Positions 1-8,796 of a stretch of 52,527 nucleotides of DNA are shown here, in pieces. The stretch is from Acidobacteriota bacterium (GTDB lineage Bacteria > Acidobacteriota > Blastocatellia > RBC074). The stretch is from assembly GCA_016196035.1 (NCBI GenBank), contig JACPYM010000059.1:1-52527 (forward strand), read 5' to 3'. A program made the position numbers and the translations under genes. A model generated the notes under the pieces. It did not search any database, had not been told where the DNA came from, and saw only the letters and a list, made by a program, of their open reading frames with translations. The stretch's first letter is position 1; each line of letters opens with the position of its first letter.

Positions 1-188
1 TTCGGTCAGCAGGTTCGATTAGTCTCCTTTACGTGGTCAATCGCCACAACGAGATGATTCAACCTCTGACCTATCTACTCCAGCTACTTTCGCAACTGGA
101 GTTTACCGCCGCACCTCTTACTCATCATGCCGTCTCCTTTCCAGTGTAGCCACAAACGTTGTCGTGAGTGAATGCTTCAATGTTGATC
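1..188. other. Non-coding edge, no gene recognised
   Basis: I see no convincing gene here. Downstream of the UmuD-like gene on the minus strand there is only a 14-codon ATG frame behind a purine-rich stretch. In particular no start of a umuC-type polymerase gene follows within these bases. Confidence 0.5.
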
Positions 189-656
189 TCAATGTTGGTT
201 GATAGAGTAAATTACGCGCCCCCAAATTTCCCATTGATCTTCGGCTGTCAATTCGATGTCGGCATAGCCCGGATGCGCGGCGCACAGGCGTATGCGGTTG
301 TTGCTGATTTCCAAACGCCGCACGCAAAATTCGCCATTCACGACCGCCAAGACCAAATGCCCGTGCTGCGCCGGTTCCGCGCGGTCAATCACGAGCAGCG
401 CGTCGTCGAAAAGTTTCGCGCCGCTCATCGCATCTCCCCGCACTTTGACGAAGAACGTCGCGAGCGGATGGCGCAGCAGATGATCGTTCAAATTCAACCG
501 CGCCTGGGTGGTGCTTTCGGCAGGCGAGGCGAAACCAACTTTGACCGGACTTTGTTCAAGCGGTTGAAGCGCTGCAACCGGGGGCAGGGCGGGTGAAAAA
601 GCCGCTTGAATGACGCTGTCCTGAGTCTGAAACGCAATTGCTGGATCGGCAGACAC
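189..656 (-). CDS. UmuD/LexA-like S24-family protein with substituted catalytic dyad (pseudoprotease)
   Basis: UmuD proteins bind UmuC to form DNA polymerase V and are activated by self-cleavage at a Cys-Gly bond using a Ser-Lys dyad (E. coli S60/K97). This 155-residue protein aligns to E. coli UmuD without gaps over the core: the scissile Gly25 matches Gly41, S60 matches Ala76 (in GDAM instead of GDSM) and K97 matches Arg113 (in CVRRL instead of TVKKL). The residue before the scissile Gly is Val rather than Cys or Ala. So both catalytic residues and the cleavage site are changed while the fold signature is kept. The start is taken as GTG at 656 because AGGAG lies seven bases upstream; a TTG at 731 would add 25 residues but has no ribosome site. 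No umuC partner is visible. It cannot be an active self-cleaving protease by the known mechanism; the fold assignment is firm, the role is unknown. Confidence 0.8.
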   Translation of the reverse strand: MSADPAIAFQTQDSVIQAAFSPALPPVAALQPLEQSPVKVGFASPAESTTQARLNLNDHLLRHPLATFFVKVRGDAMSGAKLFDDALLVIDRAEPAQHGHLVLAVVNGEFCVRRLEISNNRIRLCAAHPGYADIELTAEDQWEIWGRVIYSINQH

Positions 657-1007
657 GTGACGGCTCCTGAGTTTGCGGGACACGGGTTGAAAATAGCTTG
701 GATATTCGTGAATACTGGGGAAACTTGCCAAGCCGGGCGCAACTTTCGACGTGGATTATTGCCTAAAATTATGTTTCACGCAAGGCACAAATGCGAAATT
801 TCAGGTTTGGCCAAGCGGCGTTTGCCAAAGTTGGTGGTGCCAGGGGTGAGCTTGCTTGCATCCCTGTAGGCAGGCGATTAAGATGCGCGACACGTGGCAA
901 CCTATAACCCCTTTGAGACGTGCTGAATGCTTTGCGTGATTCAGCACGCGGTTGCCGCCAAACTTTCCCGGATCAATTGGATTTGTTCGCAGGCAGTATG
1001 TGAACGC
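657..1007. other. Intergenic stretch, nothing recognised
   Basis: This is the upstream region of the UmuD-like gene and of the next small gene. I looked for a LexA-type palindrome and saw none I could support. A long minus-strand frame covering the following gene has no coding character. Confidence 0.4.
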
Positions 1008-1259
1008 ATGGCGCAAATCAAAGTCGAAATCATCGGTCGCAATGCGTATTGGTCGAACGCCATTTTCGTCGAATGGGAATATCAGTTCCCGGAACGCAAG
1101 CTGGTGCGGCAGACCGAGCGCTATTATTGGATCGAAGCGGAGTGGCTCAATGATTTGCAGCGTGTCGCACAGCAATGTTTTGGGCGTGCCCTGCGGGCGC
1201 CCGACGATCCGGGACGCAGACAGTTGTTCCGTCGCATTTTTCCACGTGAGAGCACGTGA
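1008..1259 (+). CDS. Small hypothetical protein (83 aa)
   Basis: The reading frame from ATG 1008 encodes 83 residues rich in Trp, Tyr, Glu and Arg, with a soluble, signal-free sequence beginning MAQIKVEIIG. The composition looks like a real cytoplasmic protein, unlike the antisense frame across the same DNA. I do not recognise a family. The start is uncertain because no clear Shine-Dalgarno sequence precedes it; the frame is open upstream to a further ATG at 927. It is followed after 66 bp by the small cytochrome gene. Confidence 0.5.
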   Translation: MAQIKVEIIGRNAYWSNAIFVEWEYQFPERKLVRQTERYYWIEAEWLNDLQRVAQQCFGRALRAPDDPGRRQLFRRIFPREST

Positions 1260-1325
1260 GGAAGAGCGCGGATATATCGAATGAACGGATAGAGAAGTTT
1301 CTTGAAAGGGGAACAAAACGAAGCA

Positions 1326-1607
1326 ATGAAGCAGCAAATTAAATTCGCTCTCGCAGTCGCCATTTTAATCACGGGCATCGGCTCGGCGTTCACCGCCAAA
1401 GCGTATCCGCCCTTTTTGCGCAAAGCTCAAAAGTTCGGCGCCAAAGATTGCCTCTTCTGCCACGAAAAGGCGGAAGGTGGCGAAGGTTGGAACAAGCGCG
1501 GTCAATGGTTGATCGCCGAAAAAGATAAACGCAAAGCCGACGCGGTTGATCCTGAGTGGCTCACCGATTACAAAGAGGCCGAAGGCGAGAAGAAAGAGAA
1601 GCCCTAA
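1326..1607 (+). CDS. Small exported monohaem c-type cytochrome-like protein
   Basis: This 93-residue protein starts with a Sec signal peptide (MKQQIKFALAVAILITGIGSAFTAKA region) and carries one haem c attachment motif, C42-L-F-C45-H46, so haem would be added in the periplasm. The remainder is short, charged and ends in a Lys/Glu-rich tail. ATG 1326 is chosen over an upstream TTG because AAAGGGG lies 15 to 21 bases before it and the signal peptide then begins at the N-terminus. It lies upstream of a Tat-exported dehydrogenase-subunit-like gene, separated by a heptamer repeat element. Electron transfer for a periplasmic oxidoreductase is a reasonable inference; no specific partner can be named. 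Confidence 0.72.
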   Translation: MKQQIKFALAVAILITGIGSAFTAKAYPPFLRKAQKFGAKDCLFCHEKAEGGEGWNKRGQWLIAEKDKRKADAVDPEWLTDYKEAEGEKKEKP

Positions 1608-1614
1608 CTCGATT

Positions 1615-1704
1615 GCGGATTGCAGATTGTAGCTTGGGGATTGCGGATTTTTGCTAATTTCGCAATCCTCAATCCTCAATCCTCAATCCTCAATCCTCAA
1701 TCCA
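1615..1704. repeat. Convergent heptamer arrays (element H1)
   Basis: The left half is five 7-bp units of the type GNGGATT (1615-1649), then a 13-bp core, then six units of CAATCCT (1663-1704, the last ending CCA). The right unit is the reverse complement of AGGATTG, so the two arrays face each other and the RNA or single strand could fold into a hairpin. It fills the gap between the small cytochrome and the next gene. Confidence 0.85.
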
Positions 1705-1730
1705 CAATCGCAACGAGGAGGCATTCGACG

Positions 1731-2324
<594 letters not shown>

Positions 2325-2350
2325 CAATTTGCTCTGGCAACGTTGCCGAG

Positions 2351-2396
2351 AAAGACCTGCGTCCCTGGCCGAAGAAGCGGAGCAGGTCTTTCTTTA
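2351..2396 (+). terminator. Rho-independent terminator
   Basis: A perfect 10-bp stem pairs AAAGACCTGC (2351-2360) with GCAGGTCTTT (2382-2391) and runs into a T-rich tail. It follows the Tat-exported gene on the plus strand. Confidence 0.75.
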
Positions 2397-2418
2397 TTTG
2401 GGTTGGAGAAGGAGCCAC

Positions 2419-2676
2419 ATGCCTACCAAAGTCGCGCAACGAACCGCCGAATTGCCGGGCGACCCGGACGAAGGGTTGGCAGTGAAAAAGTCGCTGCAAG
2501 CCCGGCTGCTGCGGCAACGGAAAGCCGTGGCGGCGGGCGCGCGTGGCGTGGCCCTCGATGAGGTGCCGTGGGAAGATTTTTACGACAGCTTGCTGGCTCG
2601 CCAACGTGAGAAAGAGCCGCGAGAGACGCTGGATTCGGTGCGGCAGCGACTCGTCAAACCAACTCGAAGCAATTGA
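2419..2676 (+). CDS. Small hypothetical protein (85 aa)
   Basis: An 85-residue soluble, highly charged protein rich in Arg, Lys, Glu and Leu, predicted mostly helical (for example LAVKKSLQARLLRQRKAV and LDSVRQRLVKP). ATG 2419 is preceded by GAGAAGGAG at 2406-2414, which supports this start over an upstream in-frame TTG. It lies after a terminator and before a large palindromic repeat, so it is probably its own transcription unit. I do not recognise a family. Confidence 0.55.
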   Translation: MPTKVAQRTAELPGDPDEGLAVKKSLQARLLRQRKAVAAGARGVALDEVPWEDFYDSLLARQREKEPRETLDSVRQRLVKPTRSN

Positions 2677-2711
2677 CTTCAACGCACTCCGGTTTAACAG
2701 TACCGCGTGGC

Positions 2712-2815
2712 GGCGGGCGTTCAGAGTTCCGCCTTTAGGCGGCGGCGCGCTATAGGCGCGTAACTCCGGCGCTACGCGCCGCCACCGCCTAAGGGCGGAA
2801 CTCTGAACGCCCGCC
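2712..2815. repeat. Long-arm palindromic element, family A copy 1
   Basis: An inverted repeat with arms of 22 bp or more, beginning GGCGGGCGTTCAGAGTTCC and ending with its reverse complement, with further imperfect pairing inside. A second copy lies at 12341-12437. Both share the stretch TTCAGAGTTCCGCCTTTAGG and the inner pattern GGCGCG...CGCGCCGCCACCGCCTA. The copies differ in the outermost bases, so the arms have co-varied. Confidence 0.9.
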
Positions 2816-2951
2816 AGTGCGTAGGTTTCAATCACTGTTCGGCAACCACCGTGTGAGCGCACAGGCAACGATCAGCGCAAACGGTTGGACATCAGTGCCG
2901 TCCGCCACCGCCGCGCCGCCTACCCATAACACCAGTAACAGAGGAGAACCC

Positions 2952-4904
2952 ATGAAGACTCTGACGATAGCCTGTTTGTTTTTCAGCTTCAGCTTGCTCT
3001 TTGCTGGCTGTACCAATCCGCCGAAACCCAATGAACCAGTTGCCCCAACGCCAGCCGCCGGTACGGTGTTGGGCAGCAACGGTCTATCCACCGCCGAACG
3101 GCAGAAGTTTTATCACCTGCCCGAAGGCAGCGAGCTTTACCCTTACGCCTGGGCCAAAGCGTTGATCAGCGCGCAAAGCGGCAAGCCCTTTCTCGAAAAC
3201 CTGGAGCGTTTCGGCCTGGTGCCGGATGAGAAGAGCGCCGACAACCCTTATGGTTTGCCGGTCGGCGTCACGGTGGGCAAACGGCGCGGCGTTGGTGACG
3301 TAGACATGATCGGGGTCAATTGCGCGGCTTGCCACGTCGGGCAATTGACGCAGCAGGGACGTGCGTTACGCGTGGATGGTGCGCCCAATCTGTTCGACAT
3401 TACGATGTTTTATACCGACATTGCCGACTCAACCAAAGCGACGATCAAAGACCCCGAGCAGCTCTGGGCCTTTGTCAAACGCTATCTCGCGGACAAGGAG
3501 CATCCGTCCGACACCGTTTCAGCAGCACCGGCGGGCGCGAATGGCCGGGCGGGTGAAAAGCGCGGGTATAAATTCGGCGATGCCACGCGCAAGGTGGTGG
3601 GCGCTTTCAGCGATCTCAAGACGATGACGGCGAAAGGCGAGCTGGAGAAGGCGCTGGTCGAAAAGATTCAGGCCACACTGAAGGTTGAGCTAGAAAAGGC
3701 GGAGAAGGATTACGGCACGGCGTCAGACCCGGTGGCGGAATCTGAAAAGGATTTGCGGGGCACGCTGGAAAACGATGTTAACGCGCTGTACAAAAAACAG
3801 TCGGGCGCAGGCAGTCCGTTAGGCGATGTGCAAGGTGACGAGAAGAAAGGATTGCTGCGCGAGTTCCTGCGCGATCTGAAAACCAACGTGGCGCTGTTCC
3901 GCTCTTACATCAAAATGTTCAAGACGCTGGCGGCGGCAGGTGCGGATAAGCGCGACACGCCGGGCGGTTTCGGGCGCGTGGATGCGTTTGGCAGTGCACG
4001 GTTCCTGTTCTTTGGGTTGGCGAATAAAAAGCCCAACACCGCGCCGGTTTCTTATCCGTTCATTTGGGGGATGGGCACGGAGGCTTGGGTGCATTACAAC
4101 GCGAACACGAATTCGGTGGTCGAACGTAACATTGGCCAAGCGCTGGGCTTAGGCGCAAGCTTCGATCCGAAGACCTTTGAGACGACCGTGCTGCTCGAAA
4201 ACACGCGCGATCTGGAATGGCTGGCTTATAAGATCACGCCGCCCGCTTGGCCAGAGGAGCTGCTGGGGAAGATTGACCAAAGCCTGGTCGCACGCGGCAA
4301 ACCGCTTTATGAACAGCACTGCGCCAGTTGCCACAACAAATGGGAGACGACGCCGGACGGGCTGCGTAACTTCCAACTTTTCTCATTGAAAGAAGTCGGC
4401 ACCGATCCGAATCAGGCCCAGAATTTCCACGCGCCGATTACGCTCAACGGCAAGCCCGCCAGCTTTGCCAAAGAGAATGGCAAGGCGACCGACCTCATCA
4501 AACAGGCGTATTACAAAGCCAACAACATTTCGCCTGACGAGCAGAAAAAGTGGGAAGGCAATCGCACGCCGATTGTCTGGCGCGACTTATTGGAGAATGG
4601 GCCGGATGCCAAAGTCTATTCGGCGCGCGGCCTGGCTGGGGTTTGGGCGACTGCGCCGTATTTGCACAATGGTTCGGTGCCGAACCTCTACGAATTGTTG
4701 TTGCCTACCGCCGAACGCTCGGCCACGTTTAACGTGGGCAGCCGTGAATATGATGCGAAGAACCTGGGCTATGCCAATGCGGGCGGCTTCAAATTCGACA
4801 CGGCGGTTGACGGTAATTCCAATCGCGGACATGAGTATGGCGCGAAGGAACTGAGCAAAGAAGACCGGTATGCTTTGCTGGAATATTTGAAGACGCTCAA
4901 GTGA
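2952..4904 (+). CDS. Dihaem c-type cytochrome lipoprotein, RoxA/dihaem-peroxidase-like
   Basis: A 650-residue exported protein with a lipoprotein signal ending LLFAGC, so probably lipid-anchored. It has two haem c motifs, C124-A-A-C-H128 and C457-A-S-C-H461. The C-terminal part contains the NGSVPNLYELLLP, FNVGSREYD and GNSNRGHEYG segments typical of the group containing rubber oxygenase RoxA and related dihaem cytochromes; the length fits that group. Known members oxidise or oxygenate substrates outside the cytoplasmic membrane, but the substrate here cannot be told from sequence. A helical, charged insert (about residues 200-320) separates the two haem regions. ATG 2952 follows AGAGGAGAACCC. 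It stands alone on the plus strand. Confidence 0.78.
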   Translation: MKTLTIACLFFSFSLLFAGCTNPPKPNEPVAPTPAAGTVLGSNGLSTAERQKFYHLPEGSELYPYAWAKALISAQSGKPFLENLERFGLVPDEKSADNPYGLPVGVTVGKRRGVGDVDMIGVNCAACHVGQLTQQGRALRVDGAPNLFDITMFYTDIADSTKATIKDPEQLWAFVKRYLADKEHPSDTVSAAPAGANGRAGEKRGYKFGDATRKVVGAFSDLKTMTAKGELEKALVEKIQATLKVELEKAEKDYGTASDPVAESEKDLRGTLENDVNALYKKQSGAGSPLGDVQGDEKKGLLREFLRDLKTNVALFRSYIKMFKTLAAAGADKRDTPGGFGRVDAFGSARFLFFGLANKKPNTAPVSYPFIWGMGTEAWVHYNANTNSVVERNIGQALGLGASFDPKTFETTVLLENTRDLEWLAYKITPPAWPEELLGKIDQSLVARGKPLYEQHCASCHNKWETTPDGLRNFQLFSLKEVGTDPNQAQNFHAPITLNGKPASFAKENGKATDLIKQAYYKANNISPDEQKKWEGNRTPIVWRDLLENGPDAKVYSARGLAGVWATAPYLHNGSVPNLYELLLPTAERSATFNVGSREYDAKNLGYANAGGFKFDTAVDGNSNRGHEYGAKELSKEDRYALLEYLKTLK

Positions 4905-4960
4905 GGTTGGCTCAGTTTCCTGAGCATGTGTCGCACAGGCCGTCGTGTTCGTTATCATTG

Positions 4961-5073
4961 ATTGACTGCGATTGACTGCGATTGACTGCGATTGACTGCG
5001 ATTGACTGCGATTGACTGCGATTGACTGCGATTGACTGCGATTGACTGCGATTGACTGCGATTGACTGCGATT
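4961..5073. repeat. Tandem array of 10-bp units
   Basis: Eleven consecutive perfect copies of ATTGACTGCG plus the first three bases of a twelfth. The period equals about one helical turn. It lies in the 297-bp gap between the dihaem cytochrome and RNase J genes, with no coding frame of its own. Confidence 0.97.
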
Positions 5074-5201
5074 CCAATGATCGCCAACGCGGCGGCTTGT
5101 GCTGCATAACACTGCAACCGGCTCGGCGCAGTTAGACATCCGCCCCATCTGGTTTATACTGCCTGCGCAAACTTACACACACGGAAAGCCACACATAAAT
5201 T

Positions 5202-6863
5202 ATGCAAACAGGCAGACTCGAAATTACCCCACTCGGCGGACTCGGACAATTCGGCATGAACATAACGGCCTTCCGTTATGACGAGCAGATGATCATCGTG
5301 GATTGCGGGATGATGTTCCCCGACGAAGACCTGCTCGGCGTGGACATCGCCATCCCCGACATGAGCTACATCGAAGCCCACCGCGAAGAACTGGTCGGCC
5401 TCGTCCTCACCCACGCGCACGAAGACCACGTTGGCGCGATCCCGTTTTTACTGCAATCCATTGATCTGCCGGTTTACGCCACCCAATTCACGCTGGGCTT
5501 GATCGAGGGCAAGCTGCAAGAGTTTGGGCTGCTCGACAAAGTTAAGACGCACACCATCGGCCCGCGCCAGTCGTTCAAGCTAGGGCCGTTCGAGATCGAA
5601 TTCGTGCGCGTCTCGCATTCGCTGGTGGATTGCGTCGCGCTGGCGATCACCACACCCGTCGGCGTTGTCGTCCACACCGGCGATTTCAAGGTGGACGAGA
5701 CGCCAGTGATTGGCGAGGCGATTGACCTGAAACGGTTGAATGAAATTGGCGACAAAGGCGTGCTGGCACTGCTCTCGGATTCGACCAACGTCGAACGCGA
5801 AGGCCGCACCGGCTCCGAAAAGGTCGTGATCCCGGCGCTCGACAAAATCTTCGCCGAGACGCGCGGGCGCATGATCGTCTCGTGTTTTGCGACCAGCATT
5901 CACCGCTTGCAGATCGTGTTTGACCTGGCGGCGGAGCACGGGCGTTCCGTCGCGCTGCTGGGCCGCAGCATGTTGCGCGTGACCGAGGTCGCCGAGCGCA
6001 GCGGCTATCTGGACATTGACGACGGCCAACTGGTCAGCCCCGCGCAGGCGCGCAAGATGCATCCTGATGAGGTCGTCTTGCTGGTGACCGGCAGCCAGGG
6101 TGAGCCGATGTCGGCGCTCGCGCGCATGTCCGTGGATCAGCACCGCGATGCTAGCGTGACCGAAGGCGACACCGTGGTGTTATCGGCGCGCCAGATTCCG
6201 GGCAATGAAAAATCCATCTCGCGCATGATGAATCATCTGTTCAAACGCGGCGCGCACGTGATTGATTCCAGCATCGCGCGCATCCACGTCAGCGGCCACG
6301 GGCGCGAAGGCGATTTGAAAATCATGTATGACGCCGTGCGCCCCAAATTCCTCATCCCGATTCACGGCGAGACGCGCCAACTCTATCGCCACGCCGAAGC
6401 CGCGCGCCGTTGGGGCGTCGCGCGCGACCGCATCGTGCTGGCCGAGAGCGGCGACGTGATCGGCCTGGATGAAGACAGCGCCGGGGTCGTAGAGAAAATC
6501 ACCGTCGGGCGCACGCTGATTGACGATTCGGGTTCGGGGCGGATTGATGAACTGGTGCTGCGCGACCGCAAGCATCTGGCCTACGACGGCATCGTGCTGC
6601 CCATCGTGGCGATCAACAAGGCCTCGGGCGAATTGGAGTCGGCGCCCGAAGTGATCCAGCGCGGTTTGGCCTTGGGCGAAGAGGGCGATGCTTTCCTGCA
6701 CCGCGCCCGTGCCATCGTCGGCACGACCATCAGCAACGCGACACACGAAGAGCGCGTGGATTGGGCCGTCATCAAAGAGAAAATTCGGCTGGAACTGAAA
6801 CGCTACATTCAGAAAGAGACGGGCCGCCGTCCGATGATCATCCCGGTTGTGCTGGAAATTTGA
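5202..6863 (+). CDS. rnj: Ribonuclease J
   Basis: A 553-residue metallo-beta-lactamase/beta-CASP ribonuclease, acting in the cytoplasm in mRNA decay and rRNA maturation as both 5'-3' exonuclease and endonuclease. The zinc motif H71-A-H73-E-D75-H76 is intact. It is followed by the VHTGDFK and [10 protein letters not shown] segments, the beta-CASP region ([12 protein letters not shown]) and the ISGHGREGD-type motif ([10 protein letters not shown]), then the C-terminal RNase J domain ending in a Lys/Arg-rich helix. Length and N-terminus ([20 protein letters not shown]) agree with the family. The gene is monocistronic as far as visible. Family assignment is secure. Confidence 0.95.
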   Translation: MQTGRLEITPLGGLGQFGMNITAFRYDEQMIIVDCGMMFPDEDLLGVDIAIPDMSYIEAHREELVGLVLTHAHEDHVGAIPFLLQSIDLPVYATQFTLGLIEGKLQEFGLLDKVKTHTIGPRQSFKLGPFEIEFVRVSHSLVDCVALAITTPVGVVVHTGDFKVDETPVIGEAIDLKRLNEIGDKGVLALLSDSTNVEREGRTGSEKVVIPALDKIFAETRGRMIVSCFATSIHRLQIVFDLAAEHGRSVALLGRSMLRVTEVAERSGYLDIDDGQLVSPAQARKMHPDEVVLLVTGSQGEPMSALARMSVDQHRDASVTEGDTVVLSARQIPGNEKSISRMMNHLFKRGAHVIDSSIARIHVSGHGREGDLKIMYDAVRPKFLIPIHGETRQLYRHAEAARRWGVARDRIVLAESGDVIGLDEDSAGVVEKITVGRTLIDDSGSGRIDELVLRDRKHLAYDGIVLPIVAINKASGELESAPEVIQRGLALGEEGDAFLHRARAIVGTTISNATHEERVDWAVIKEKIRLELKRYIQKETGRRPMIIPVVLEI

Positions 6864-7516
6864 GCAGAGAGGCGGATCAACAACATCTACGACAGCCGCT
6901 AACTTACAGAGGTACCGGCCGCTCCGCCAACACCCCAAACAATCGTTCTAACCTACTGTGCGGCTGAGATTAATCTCGTTCGTGATAACGAATAACCCGT
7001 TGACAGATATACAGTGCTCGCATAGACTGCCCCGCGTGTGATCGGCTTACCTCACTAAAAGCTGGATCGCCCCCGGGTGAAGGAAGTTGAATCTAAGAGC
7101 TAGGTTTTAAGACCGGCGTACCGAGAGAGAGCATCCGAGGTTGAGTTCAAGCCAACACACCTACCCCGACCGACCCCGTAAGTTTCGCGACGTAAGCAAT
7201 GGCGAATTAAAAAGCCCAGGAGCGGCAACCTCACAAATTGTCGTGACATCCATTGCAGCGCTTTCATTCTTAACTATGACCGCCATGCCCGCCGCCTTCA
7301 CGGTTGGGAAGCCCACAGGTTGTCATTGTGCCTCCGCAAAATACAGTTCGATTCAACTTCGCTAGTTGCGCTGCTAGATGAACCAGAAGCAGCAAAGACA
7401 GAGGCGCGGAGTTTGGAGAATCAGATCCGGAAACAAGGCTGATTCATGGTGGACTGGCGCAGCGGAGAACTGTTATTGACATCTCTCGACAGGTACACCT
7501 AAGGAGTTAGTACACA
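6864..7516. other. 653-bp gap: promoter region and long leader
   Basis: This gap contains two short palindromes, a near-consensus promoter at about 7000-7028 and then roughly 480 bp of leader before the next gene. I compared the leader by eye with tmRNA, RNase P, SRP and 6S signatures and found none. A 74-codon frame from TTG 7141 exists but has no supporting features. Confidence 0.5.
6966..7028 (+). promoter_or_regulatory. Sigma70-type promoter with two upstream palindromes
   Basis: TTGACA (7000-7005) and TAGACT (7023-7028) are separated by 17 bp, a near-ideal housekeeping promoter. Immediately upstream are the perfect 12-bp palindrome GAGATTAATCTC (6966-6977) and TTCGT-GATA-ACGAA (6979-6992), which could be operator sites. 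The promoter points at the secreted-protein gene starting at 7517. Confidence 0.55.
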
Positions 7517-8515
7517 ATGCGGACCTCACGCTCTTTCACCTCACTCGGACGTGTGTTTTTGCTGCTATTGGCGCTGGCGGGCGCCGCGCTGGCAGCCGAA
7601 CCAGGCGAACCGATTCGCAATCTTGCCGACAATCCGGTCGTGAGCGATCAAAAGCCCGGCTCGATTCTTTTCTATAACGTTTATACCTCCAACGCGACTT
7701 CACCAGCGGCTGAAAATACACGCATCAGCATCACCAATTCAGGCCCCGCCAGCATTGGCGTGCATCTGTTTTTTGTGGAGGGCGCTTCGTGCAGCCCCGC
7801 CGACTCGATCATTTGCTTGTCTACGAACCAGACGGCGGTGATTTTGGCTTCGGGGTTTGATCCCGGCACCGTCGGTTATGTCGTGGCTGTGGCGATAGAT
7901 TTGGCGACGGGCTGTCCGACCAGATACAACTATCTGATTGGCGATGAATTCGTGAAATTCGCCTCCGGCCATGCGGCGAATCTGGCCGCCGAATCCGTGA
8001 TGGCGCGCACCGACATCACGTGCAGCGATACGGCCTCGCAGGTGACGCTGAATTTCGATGGCGCGATGTATGATCGGCTGCCTGCGGTCGTCGCGATTGA
8101 CAACATCCCCAGCCGCGTGGATGGCAACGACACGCTCGTCATCATCAATCGCCCCTCAGGCAATTTGGGCGTAGGCGCTGATGCCTTGGGGACAATCTTC
8201 GGCATTTTGTATAACGACGCTGAGAATACTGCCAGCTTCCAAATCGGGGCGAGCCAGTGTCAATTCCGGTTTAGCTTCTCAAATTCAGTGCCGCGCACGG
8301 TACCCCGCTTCACGAATTTCGTACCGGGTGGGCGCACAGGCTGGGTGAAGTTTTACTCGATCACAGGTACGACGCCATTGTTGGGTGCTTCGATCAATTT
8401 CAACGCAGCAGCGGATGCTTCAGGGACAGCCTTTAGCCAGGGGCATAACTTCCATATCCTGCGTGTGGTTCCGGCGTCGAGCATCGTCGTCCCGGTCTTC
8501 CCGGCGAACTGCTAA
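7517..8515 (+). CDS. Secreted protein of unknown function (332 aa)
   Basis: The protein begins with a clear Sec signal peptide (residues 1-27, cleaved near ALA-AEPG). The mature part is beta-rich, low in Lys, and contains six or more Cys, several in pairs such as ASCSPADSIICL and ITCSD, suggesting disulfides outside the cell. Patterns such as TRISITNSGP, GVHLFFVEGASC and GYVVAVAIDLATGCP resemble immunoglobulin-like or adhesin-type beta sandwiches that I associate with acidobacterial secreted proteins, but I cannot name a family. ATG 7517 follows AAGGAG at about 7501-7506. A strong terminator follows 39 bp after the stop. Confidence 0.8.
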   Translation: MRTSRSFTSLGRVFLLLLALAGAALAAEPGEPIRNLADNPVVSDQKPGSILFYNVYTSNATSPAAENTRISITNSGPASIGVHLFFVEGASCSPADSIICLSTNQTAVILASGFDPGTVGYVVAVAIDLATGCPTRYNYLIGDEFVKFASGHAANLAAESVMARTDITCSDTASQVTLNFDGAMYDRLPAVVAIDNIPSRVDGNDTLVIINRPSGNLGVGADALGTIFGILYNDAENTASFQIGASQCQFRFSFSNSVPRTVPRFTNFVPGGRTGWVKFYSITGTTPLLGASINFNAAADASGTAFSQGHNFHILRVVPASSIVVPVFPANC

Positions 8516-8554
8516 CCGGGTTGTAGGGAAGCCAAGCTCTCAAGCACAAACTTC

Positions 8555-8598
8555 AAAAGGCGGCAGCGGAAAGCGACAGGCTTTCGCTGCCGCCTTTT
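8555..8598 (+). terminator. Rho-independent terminator
   Basis: A stem of about 19 bp pairs AAAAGGCGGCAGCGGAAAGC with its complement around the loop GACAG, ending in CTTTT. It follows the secreted-protein gene and could work in both directions. Confidence 0.85.
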
Positions 8599-8749
8599 AC
8601 TTTGTGCAGGGGGCTTTGCACAAACCGCCCTGTTTGCACAAATCGGCGGCGCTCTGCACAAAACGGTTTTCAATCTACTTGAACAGGAAAACGATGGTAG
8701 TGTGGCGATAGGGAGTTGCTGGAAATTCAGAACCACTAGACAGAGATTG

Positions 8750-8795
8750 AATGAACGAAAAAGGCCAGCGCTTGCGCTGGCCTTTTTCGTTCATT
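8750..8795. terminator. Perfect 21-bp hairpin, bidirectional terminator
   Basis: Arms 8750-8770 and 8775-8795 are perfect complements around the loop CTTG, with A-rich and T-rich segments on both sides. It abuts the stop codon of the minus-strand DUF3467-like gene, whose transcript it would end. Confidence 0.85.
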
Positions 8796-8796
8796 T

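Noticed and set aside
801-1337. A 178-codon minus-strand frame
   Set aside because: It crosses the start of the cytochrome gene on the other strand and has an unnatural mix of residues; the plus-strand 83-residue frame looks better.
4961-5073. Possible CRISPR array
   Set aside because: Units are 10 bp, head to tail and without spacers, so it is a simple tandem repeat.
7141-7365. A 74-codon TTG-start gene
   Set aside because: Weak start, no ribosome site, mixed composition; kept only as a possibility in the leader.
7029-7516. Leader as tmRNA, RNase P RNA, 6S RNA or a known riboswitch
   Set aside because: I could not find the hallmark conserved stretches of any of these by eye.
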